Assembly: GCF_013283875.1 (NCBI RefSeq)
Contig: NZ_CP054139.1
Span: forward strand, 4,216,001 to 4,280,000
DNA: 64,000 bases
Direction of reading: 5' to 3'
DNA from: Mucilaginibacter mali
Lineage (GTDB): Bacteria; Bacteroidota; Bacteroidia; Sphingobacteriales; Sphingobacteriaceae
Shown here: positions 57,826 through 64,000 of the stretch, piece by piece
How the letters are laid out: the number at the start of each line of letters is the position of its first letter
Numbering within the stretch: position 1 is the stretch's first letter
Program-made: the position numbers and the translations under genes
The notes under the pieces: generated by a model
What the model was told of the DNA's origin: nothing
Database searches by the model: none
The model's input: the letters and a program-made list of their open reading frames with translations, nothing else

Positions 57826-59082
57826 TTACGCCATTAATCGCCTGATCAGCTCGGCGCTTTGGGTTTTGCCTTCTTCCAGTCTGTCGGCAAAAAAGGCCTG
57901 CACTTCGTTAAAGTGTTTTTTGTAGCCTTCCATATCGCCGTAACCAATAATAGCCGACCATTCCCTCACGGCCGAGTGAAACTCCAGGTCGTCGCCACGG
58001 ATGGTTTTATCGTACAGGGCGGTTTCTATCGATTCTTCCAACAGTTCATCATCTTTAAACAGATACTCGGCAATACCCAAACGCAGGCGGAAGGGCGGGG
58101 TCTGGCAGATCAGGTTATCATAGGGGTTAACGCCAAGGTGGTACCAGGCGTCAACCATGCTTAATATGCTCAGGTGCGAATTGGGTTTGCGCTGATGTTC
58201 TTTATCCGCCAGCGAGAACTCGCGCATTACACTATCATTCAACATAATGGGCTTACGGCTTTCATGAAAAACGAAATCGCGGGCTTTATACAATCGCTGC
58301 CTGAATTCGTCTGCCTCCTCCTTTATCATCAGCTTAAACAGTTCTGATTCTGATTTGGCGTACTGCCTTACCTGCTGGCGGGCGTAAGGATTTAAAATGG
58401 CTAAACCCGCGTATACGTGGGCCTTGTAGCCAAATATGCGCAGTGTAGTTAAGATCTTTACATTATCAATACCACCCACATAGCTGGCATTTTCCCAGGG
58501 GAAAAAACCGGCGGCTTTCCAGGCGGTGCCCATACTTTCAAACCCTACGTGGGTTACGGCCTGGGTATCGGCCACAATTTTATCGTGTTCGTGATAATCG
58601 GTAATTTCAACAACATCGCAGCCAACCGCGTTAAATAGATCTAACATGCGACCATGGGCCTCCTTATCAGCGCGGTGCGGTATCAGGATCAGCTTTTGCC
58701 CTTTAGGTTCAAAACCCGGGCCGTGCATAGCATGGAAGGTGATGATCTGCGCGTCATCCGGCAGGTATTTTTCAAATACAGCTATCTCTGGGTGTTTTAC
58801 CGATGTTTGCCCGGCTACAATAGCCCCGGCTTTGGTAGCTATGGCGCATTCGGCCACTACTTTTTCCATGCTGTCGGCCTCTACCGAATAGATGATCAGG
58901 TCGCTGATGCGGGATACATCGCGGCCATTATCTTTTATGGTGATCCCCAGCGGAATCAGTTCCAGTTCCAGCTTTTCACGATTGGCAGGCAGGTCGCATC
59001 CGTATACCTTATACCCCGCTTTGGCAAAGGCTTTGGCATACAGCCGGCCCATATCACCCAGTCCGATAAATCCGATATTCAT
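57826..59082 (-). CDS. Prephenate-dehydrogenase-like protein
   Basis: A 418-residue NAD(P)-dependent dehydrogenase. The Rossmann motif GFIGLGDMG is at the N-terminus; HAMHGPGFEPKGQKLILIPHR and the preceding TSVKHPEIAVFE recall prephenate dehydrogenase (TyrA), especially the longer fungal-type enzymes, in which a His in the HGP motif is catalytic. It would then make 4-hydroxyphenylpyruvate for tyrosine. The C-terminal ~200 residues form an all-helical extension. A 6-phosphogluconate-dehydrogenase-like enzyme of other function is the alternative. It stands alone, not in an aromatic operon. Confidence 0.75.
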   Translation of the reverse strand: MNIGFIGLGDMGRLYAKAFAKAGYKVYGCDLPANREKLELELIPLGITIKDNGRDVSRISDLIIYSVEADSMEKVVAECAIATKAGAIVAGQTSVKHPEIAVFEKYLPDDAQIITFHAMHGPGFEPKGQKLILIPHRADKEAHGRMLDLFNAVGCDVVEITDYHEHDKIVADTQAVTHVGFESMGTAWKAAGFFPWENASYVGGIDNVKILTTLRIFGYKAHVYAGLAILNPYARQQVRQYAKSESELFKLMIKEEADEFRQRLYKARDFVFHESRKPIMLNDSVMREFSLADKEHQRKPNSHLSILSMVDAWYHLGVNPYDNLICQTPPFRLRLGIAEYLFKDDELLEESIETALYDKTIRGDDLEFHSAVREWSAIIGYGDMEGYKKHFNEVQAFFADRLEEGKTQSAELIRRLMA

Positions 59083-59198
59083 GCCGCTAATATAACTATC
59101 CTGCCAAAAATCTGTTATGAAACCTTATATTCGCCCCTATTAGGCCACACACACACACAAACTGTTGATAACATCTTTTGTTAACCTTTAATACAAAA

Positions 59199-59990
59199 AT
59201 GATGAAGAAGCTATTTTTAGTACGATCCTTATTTTTTGCGATGTGCATTTTAGGCAGCACAACGCTTACTTACGCGCAAGACAGTACCAAAGCTAAAATC
59301 ATAAAACCGGTTGTAAAACCACAGACCGTTCAACCCGGCGCTGTAAAAAATCAGGGGCATCCTTATGCGGGCAAACCATATCAAACTAAACCGGTTAATG
59401 CCCAGCCGCCGGGTACTGCACCGGCTACAGCTACTACGCCAACATCCGCCGCGCCCGCAAATCCGTATGCACCAACCCCGGCAAGTACCGATAAAAGCCT
59501 GAACGGCCAATATCAATATGTGCTTACCAAAACCTATCGTTATCAGCAACCCATGATAGCGGCCTTGTGGAAAAACATTAACGACACGCTTGCCGCCGCG
59601 AAAAAACAGCTGAAAGATACCCAGGCGAAACTATCGGCACAAAACCAGTCGATCAGCAGCCTGCAAAATGATGTTAAAAGTAAAGATCAGGCGATTAACG
59701 AAACCACTTCGCGCCAAAACGATATCAGTCTGCTGGGTATTTATATGTCTAAAACCGCCTACAACCTGTTAATGTGGGGTTTAGTGGCCGGATTGGGACT
59801 GGCATTAATGATTGTGATATTACGCACAGCCGGCAATGTGCGCGAAGCTAAATATCGCACCAAACTATACGAAGAACTGAACGAAGAGTTTGTAGCCTAC
59901 AAAGCCAAAGCAAACGATAAGGAAAAGAAACTGGCCCGCGAGTTACAGACTGAACGCAATAAAAATGATGAGTTGATGGGGAGGGGATAG
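59199..59990 (+). CDS. Exported protein with proline/alanine-rich region, coiled coil and membrane helix
   Basis: A 263-residue protein of unknown function. A signal peptide (MMKKLFLVRSLFFAMCILGS, cleaved near TYAQ) is followed by a Pro/Ala/Thr-rich stretch (about 45-95), a coiled coil (about 120-170: LAAAKKQLKDTQAKLSAQ, ISSLQNDVKSKDQ), one membrane helix (MWGLVAGLGLALMIVIL) and a basic/acidic helical C-terminus. The layout suggests an inner-membrane protein with a periplasmic stalk. The ATG at 59199 was chosen; the next codon is also ATG. A (CA)7 run lies 40 nt upstream. The function is not recognised. Confidence 0.78.
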   Translation: MMKKLFLVRSLFFAMCILGSTTLTYAQDSTKAKIIKPVVKPQTVQPGAVKNQGHPYAGKPYQTKPVNAQPPGTAPATATTPTSAAPANPYAPTPASTDKSLNGQYQYVLTKTYRYQQPMIAALWKNINDTLAAAKKQLKDTQAKLSAQNQSISSLQNDVKSKDQAINETTSRQNDISLLGIYMSKTAYNLLMWGLVAGLGLALMIVILRTAGNVREAKYRTKLYEELNEEFVAYKAKANDKEKKLARELQTERNKNDELMGRG

Positions 59991-60064
59991 TACCCCCTAC
60001 CCCCCTAAAGGGGGAATGAATGTGCAAATGAGAAAATGTGCAGATATGCAAATGATAAAGCGTT
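59991..60064. repeat. CCCCCTACCCCC...GGGGG (family C) and family G fragment
   Basis: A C-rich/G-rich pair (59991-60016) is followed by GAATGTGCAAATGAGAAAAT and GCAGATATGCAAATGATAAA, parts of family G. A second C copy lies at 60132-60156 beyond the terminator. Confidence 0.6.
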
Positions 60065-60113
60065 AAAAACGAATAAGGCCCCGGATATCCTATCCGGGGC
60101 CTTATTCGTTTTT
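60065..60113. terminator. Bidirectional terminator between convergent genes
   Basis: A perfect 23-bp stem (60065-60087 with 60091-60113) with a TCC loop; A-rich at one base and T-rich at the other, so it can serve both the exported-protein gene and the M1 peptidase gene. Confidence 0.85.
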
Positions 60114-60158
60114 ATAGAATTTGCTTCCTGTTCCCCCTTTAGGGGGTTAGGGGGTAAA

Positions 60159-62210
60159 TTATTTCTTAGTCCAAACGTTGTTGTTATAGTTTGAATCCGG
60201 TAATTTATGATCAGGATCTATAGTAACCGATTGGATCTCTTCGGTAGACGGGTAGATGAACGAGAAGCTAACGTTGCGCTCCCAAATTTCGGCAGTGTAG
60301 TTAACCCGTTCGGTTTTGCCGCTAACGGTCTTGATCTCGATAACAAGTGGCATCGCCATTTTTTCAAGGTTATCAATGGTGATGATAGCGCCATTTTTAG
60401 CATCGCCGCCTTTGTAGCGTACGCCACGTACAGCCTGGTCAAGCTGCCAGTTGTTTACAAACCAGCCTCTCCAGAACCAGGCCAGGCTTTCGCCCGCCGC
60501 TGCATCCATTGTACGGAAGAAATCGTCTGGTGCAGGGTGTTTAAATGCCCAGCGATGAACGTAAGTACGGAAGGCAAAGTCAAAACGTTCCGGGCCTAGG
60601 ATCTGTTCGCGCAGCATCACTAAACCGGCGCTTGGTTTGCTGTATAATAAAGTACCGTTGTTAGCTTCCTTCAGGTTGTCTGGGTTACTCATGATAGGCT
60701 CAAGGCTGGCACGGGTGAACGCGTTAGCTGTAGGGCCCTGAGAACCACGGTAGAACTCGCCTTTTAACGAATAAGCAGTTGACAGGGTATTGATGAAAGT
60801 ATTGAAACCCTCGTCCATCCAGCCGTAAAGACGTTCGTTAGAACCAACGATCATCGGGAACCAGGTGTGGCCAAACTCGTGGTCGATCACCCCCCAGCCG
60901 CCGTTACCAACAAACACAATGCCCGGATACTCCATACCACCGGCTACACCAACAGCGCAGGTAGCAGCAGGATAAGGGTATTCGAACCATTTTTTAGAGT
61001 TGTATTCGATAGAAGCTTTAGTATATTCGGTAGCGCGGGCATTGCCGGTAGCCACTGAAACCGAGTAAGCCGAGATAGCCATTGATTTTTTGCCGCTTGG
61101 CAGGTTCATTTTAGCAGCATCAATAACAAATGCACCCGCGGTTGACCACGAAGCATCACGAGCGTTCTTGATCTGGAAGTGCCAGGTTAATTCAGGTTTG
61201 CCTGTTGGGCGTGAGCCTGCTTTTTTAACCTCTTCAGGTTTGATAATGAATACGGTTTTATCGCTGGTAGCTGCTTGTGCCCAACGTTTTACCTGCTCTG
61301 GTGTGTAAACTTCGGTAGGGTTCAATAATTCGCCGGATGCTACTACCACGTTAGATGACGGAGCGGTGATCTTCAGGTCGAAATCGCCATATTCCAGGTA
61401 AAATTCGCTTTCACCGGTGTATGGCAGGGTGTTCCAGCCTTGCAGGTCGTCGTAAACACACATGCGCGGGTACCATTGCGCCATCTGGAATACTTTACCA
61501 GCCGGGTAATACCTGATACCCATACGGTCTGAACCGTAATCAGGCGAGATAAACGACCAGTCGATCTTAAACTGGATCTTACCGCCGTTAGGGGCAATAC
61601 CCTGCGGAACGAATACCTGCATACGGGTATCGTTTATTAATATTTTAGCTTCGGTAGTAGTTGTTTTACCATTGGCTGTAGCCAGTATCTTAACCGATTT
61701 TACTTTATCGCCGGCATCAAATGCCTGGCCTTTGCCCCAGTTACGGCTGGCTTGCACATCCTGGTTGTTCAGCATTACCTGCTTGTTACCGCGCGAATCC
61801 AGCTTGAACAGGTTCTGATCCAGGTACATCCAAACAAAATCCAGTTTTTGCGGGCTGTTATTGGTATAAGTGATGGTTTCCGAACCGGTTACCTCGTTTT
61901 TTGCCGTATCAATACGGGCGGCAATCTGGTAATCGGCGCGGTTTTGCCAGTACTTAGGGCCTTGCTGGCCATCGGCTGCACGATACTCGCCACCGTTTTT
62001 GGTGTAGAAGAATGGCTTCCACAACTCGTGGTAATCGTAATTGGTAGCAGGTGCGTTAGGGTCGGCCGGAGGGGTTAAGTTACCGCGTCCGCCGCCGCGG
62101 GTTTGGGCGGGTGCGTTTGTTGGAGGTGTTTGCGGCGTAGTTTGCGCATCGGCCACATAGCCACCTGCCAGTAATGCCAGCGATAGACCGGCAACCAGGG
62201 TGAGTTTCAT
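60159..62210 (-). CDS. M1 family metallopeptidase
   Basis: A 683-residue exported zinc aminopeptidase. A signal peptide (ending ADAQ) is followed by a Pro/Gly-rich linker (about 24-60), a beta-sandwich domain and the gluzincin catalytic domain: GMEYPG at 425-430 (exopeptidase-type motif), HEFGH at 444-448 and the third zinc ligand E467 in DEGFNTF. It is expected to trim N-terminal residues from peptides in the periplasm or outside the cell. A C-terminal Ig-like segment with an NNV ending is present. It stands alone, with no linked transporter. Confidence 0.93.
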   Translation of the reverse strand: MKLTLVAGLSLALLAGGYVADAQTTPQTPPTNAPAQTRGGGRGNLTPPADPNAPATNYDYHELWKPFFYTKNGGEYRAADGQQGPKYWQNRADYQIAARIDTAKNEVTGSETITYTNNSPQKLDFVWMYLDQNLFKLDSRGNKQVMLNNQDVQASRNWGKGQAFDAGDKVKSVKILATANGKTTTTEAKILINDTRMQVFVPQGIAPNGGKIQFKIDWSFISPDYGSDRMGIRYYPAGKVFQMAQWYPRMCVYDDLQGWNTLPYTGESEFYLEYGDFDLKITAPSSNVVVASGELLNPTEVYTPEQVKRWAQAATSDKTVFIIKPEEVKKAGSRPTGKPELTWHFQIKNARDASWSTAGAFVIDAAKMNLPSGKKSMAISAYSVSVATGNARATEYTKASIEYNSKKWFEYPYPAATCAVGVAGGMEYPGIVFVGNGGWGVIDHEFGHTWFPMIVGSNERLYGWMDEGFNTFINTLSTAYSLKGEFYRGSQGPTANAFTRASLEPIMSNPDNLKEANNGTLLYSKPSAGLVMLREQILGPERFDFAFRTYVHRWAFKHPAPDDFFRTMDAAAGESLAWFWRGWFVNNWQLDQAVRGVRYKGGDAKNGAIITIDNLEKMAMPLVIEIKTVSGKTERVNYTAEIWERNVSFSFIYPSTEEIQSVTIDPDHKLPDSNYNNNVWTKK

Positions 62211-62311
62211 TTGAATATAGCTTTTAGTTAATAGTACTACAAGTATATACTAAATGAAGCTGTTATGTGAAAGCGTAAAACGATTGTTACCAACTTAATA
62301 GTCTATAGATT

Positions 62312-62656
62312 TTATAGGAAATGCTTTTTGTAAACCTCCCCATCAAATCCAAAAAACAGGAAGCCCTTATCCTCGATAACCGGGCGCTTGATCATGCTGG
62401 TTTTTTCCTGCAAAACCTTCAGTGCCGATGCGCTGTCGGTAATACCGGCTTTTTCTTCGGGCGAAAGGTTTTTATAGGTAAGCCCCTTTTTGTTCATCAC
62501 GGTTTCGTAACCAGCTTTCGTATCCCATTCGGCCAGTTTTTCGGGCGTTACGCCCAGCTTTTTAAAGTCGTGAAACTCGTAGGGTACATTGTTGGCCTTT
62601 AGCCATACCAGCGCCTTTTTTACTGTATCGCAATTGGTAATTCCGTAAACTTTCAT
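62312..62656 (-). CDS. ArsC/Spx-family reductase (YffB-like)
   Basis: A 114-residue thioredoxin-fold protein. The single active-site Cys is C9 (ITNCDTVKKAL), followed by KKLGVTPEKLAEW and the conserved IKRPVIEDKG. This is the YffB branch of the ArsC family, whose members act as glutathione-linked thiol reductases rather than arsenate reductases; no ars genes are nearby. Small, cytosolic. A -7-like element lies 4 nt upstream of the ATG. Confidence 0.93.
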   Translation of the reverse strand: MKVYGITNCDTVKKALVWLKANNVPYEFHDFKKLGVTPEKLAEWDTKAGYETVMNKKGLTYKNLSPEEKAGITDSASALKVLQEKTSMIKRPVIEDKGFLFFGFDGEVYKKHFL

Positions 62657-62660
62657 GCGG

Positions 62661-62668
62661 CAAATCTA
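62661..62668 (-). promoter_or_regulatory. -7-like element next to the ArsC-family start codon
   Basis: TAGATTTG on the minus strand fits TAnnTTTG, 4 nt before the ATG and overlapping the gap after the upstream barrel gene. No -33 was found, so it may be chance; if used, the transcript would be leaderless. Confidence 0.3.
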
Positions 62669-64000
62669 CTAATTTCTGCCGCCACCGCTGGTATCATCAT
62701 TATTAATACCCCGCTGATTTTTCTTGATCTCACTGTTCAGCTTGCCAAAGCGGTAATTAAAGTTAATACCTGCCATGCGGAACAACATATAGTTGTTGGC
62801 CATGGTGGTAAAATCGTTGGTGCGGGTTAAATAATCAAGCTGGATAAACCGCTTGAACGGGTTCCGGATCATGATACCGATATTGCCCTTACCTTTAAAC
62901 AGGTCCTTAGATACGTTGGCACCACCGCCCAACCAGTAGTTATCAATCCCTTGCAGCAATACGTAGCGGCTATCGAAATCAAGATTAAGGCCTGCACGAT
63001 AGCCCTTATCAAACCGATAGCCCACGTAGGTGAACATATGGCCCTGGTAACCTTTGTTTTTGTAAAGCTGCCCATTGTAGGCACCCTCCAGCCAAATGTG
63101 CAACACCTCGGCGTTTACATTTACGTTTAGCCTGTTGGTAAAAGGATAATTAATATTAGCATCCAACCCCAACTGCTTCTTTTTACCCACATTGGCAAAG
63201 CTTTGGGTGGTGACGTTGCCACTCACGCTGCTCACATTCTCGATAGTATTATTAGCAAAAGAGTAGCTGGCGCTCAGGTTTACCGATCCTTTGCGCGACG
63301 AGCCGTAACTCAACTCGAAGTTATTATTTACCGCCGGCCTTAAGTTAGGGTTGCCAACGCTGATATAAAGCGGGTTGGCCTGGTTGGTAAAAGGATTAAG
63401 CTGGTTGATATTAGGCCGCTGGATCCGCTGTGTAAAACCAAAGTTAACGCTGCTCACGTTGTTTATAACACGCTGCGCCGAAATAGACGGCACCACATTG
63501 ATATAATACTGGCTAAACACCCCGCCTGCCGATGTGGCAAAATTGGCATCGATATTGGTACGCTCGAAACGCAGGCCCCCTTTAACCACCCATTGGGTAA
63601 ACTTCAGGGTGTACGAGTTATACAGCGCGTATACGTTTTGATGGTAGGTGAAATTATTGGTTTGCTTTGGATCGGTATGGTAGCCGGTATTGCTCAGCGT
63701 ATCCTTATTAAAATTACTGAAGTTATTGCGCAGTATCATTTTACCCCCAGCTTCAAAGGTGAGCACTTTTAACGGATGGATATAATCCAGCTGGGTAGTA
63801 TACTCCTTAGCGCCCGAACTATTATACTGGCGATAGTTAGCCTGACCGGGTTGTGTGGTCAGCACATCATTAAACTGGTTATTATCGGCATTACTGTATT
63901 TGTACGATGCTGTTAGCAACTGGTTTTTGTTATGCTTAAAACCCAGTTGATAATTAATACCCGCGTCTATCCCCTTGCCGCCGCCATTCCCATTGCTGAT
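62669..64000 (-). CDS. Outer-membrane beta-barrel protein, partial (N-terminus outside window)
   Basis: The last 443 residues of a barrel protein of the same OMP_b-brl_2 type as the one at 3275-5761. The frame is open from the right window edge to the stop, so the true start lies beyond 64000. Aromatic-rich alternating strands such as INPQNP-like FTQRIQRPNINQLNPFTNQ, NPLYISVGNPNLRP (very like FLNPFVNQSNPQSVSYGNPTL in the first protein) and a short Gly/Asn tail are seen. It would be in the outer membrane; the ligand is unknown. The ArsC-family gene is 12 nt downstream, so they may be cotranscribed. Confidence 0.85.
   Translation of the reverse strand: MSNGNGGGKGIDAGINYQLGFKHNKNQLLTASYKYSNADNNQFNDVLTTQPGQANYRQYNSSGAKEYTTQLDYIHPLKVLTFEAGGKMILRNNFSNFNKDTLSNTGYHTDPKQTNNFTYHQNVYALYNSYTLKFTQWVVKGGLRFERTNIDANFATSAGGVFSQYYINVVPSISAQRVINNVSSVNFGFTQRIQRPNINQLNPFTNQANPLYISVGNPNLRPAVNNNFELSYGSSRKGSVNLSASYSFANNTIENVSSVSGNVTTQSFANVGKKKQLGLDANINYPFTNRLNVNVNAEVLHIWLEGAYNGQLYKNKGYQGHMFTYVGYRFDKGYRAGLNLDFDSRYVLLQGIDNYWLGGGANVSKDLFKGKGNIGIMIRNPFKRFIQLDYLTRTNDFTTMANNYMLFRMAGINFNYRFGKLNSEIKKNQRGINNDDTSGGGRN

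Overview
The window reads as a chromosomal segment of a Bacteroidota bacterium, most likely Sphingobacteriaceae (Mucilaginibacter/Pedobacter-like). This is inferred from protein style (TonB/OmpA-type barrels with carboxypeptidase-regulatory domains, a DUF5606 protein, tricorn-like S41 peptidases, a membrane MutS-like ATPase), from promoters matching the Bacteroidota consensus TTTG-N19-TAnnTTTG, from weak Shine-Dalgarno sequences, and from very many intergenic palindromic repeats. No rRNA, tRNA or CRISPR array was seen.

Layout. 1-0.36 kb: a ParE-type toxin (cut by the window edge) and its antitoxin. 0.7-7.8 kb: acyl-CoA dehydrogenase with a 28-bp perfect palindromic operator, an SDR, an outer-membrane barrel protein, a response regulator, an AraC regulator and a DUF433 protein flanked by inverted repeats. 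7.9-12.8 kb: leuS (with a repeat-derived insertion), tdk and a proline/glutamate-rich protein. 13.3-19.9 kb: a uronate/oligo-alginate utilisation cluster (GntR regulator, PL17-type lyase, KdgF, acetyl-esterase-like hydrolase, hexuronate-type MFS transporter, SDR reductase) whose promoter overlaps two tandem TTGGTTAACCAA operators. 20.1-23.5 kb: class I ribonucleotide reductase (nrdB-nrdA). 24.1-25.9 kb: an apparently intact IS1182-family element. 25.9-29.98 kb: a frameshifted lipoprotein, msrB, a YiaK-like dehydrogenase, a zinc alcohol dehydrogenase and a small lipoprotein. 30.2-36.3 kb: molybdenum-cofactor synthesis (moaA, moeA, moaC, a MobB-like/MobA fusion, a MoeB-like/rhodanese protein; moaE and moaD on the other strand). 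36.6-45.5 kb: a DAACS symporter, sucD, an erythromycin-esterase-like protein, an AT-rich OLD-type ATPase/TOPRIM gene, an RluA synthase, panB and carA. 45.5-49.1 kb: surface polysaccharide functions (two glycosyltransferases, a hexapeptide acyltransferase, a methyltransferase). 49.3-64 kb: tricorn-like peptidase, cyclophilin, DUF5606 protein, CDF zinc exporter, rlmH, MutS-like ATPase, prephenate-dehydrogenase-like protein, a secreted/membrane protein, M1 peptidase, an ArsC-like reductase and a second barrel protein cut by the window edge.

Two systems stand out as coordinated units. The uronate cluster would cleave oligouronides to unsaturated monomer (PL17), linearise it (KdgF), import and/or deacetylate substrate (MFS, esterase) and reduce the keto-uronate (SDR), under a GntR repressor whose operators sit on its own promoter. 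The Moco cluster covers all steps from GTP to guanylated cofactor except a clear MoaB/MogA adenylyltransferase.

The most unusual overall signal is the density of dispersed repeats: at least ten copies of a ~90-bp GTCATtgcGAG hairpin (family A), six same-orientation copies of a ~140-bp ACTCACCC...GGGTGAGTA cruciform element placed just after plus-strand genes (family B), three arrays of short REP-like palindromes, and several other hairpin families, some of which have entered coding sequences (leuS, the acyltransferase C-terminus). The best defence-like candidate is the orphan OLD-type ATPase/nuclease at 40.7-42.4 kb.
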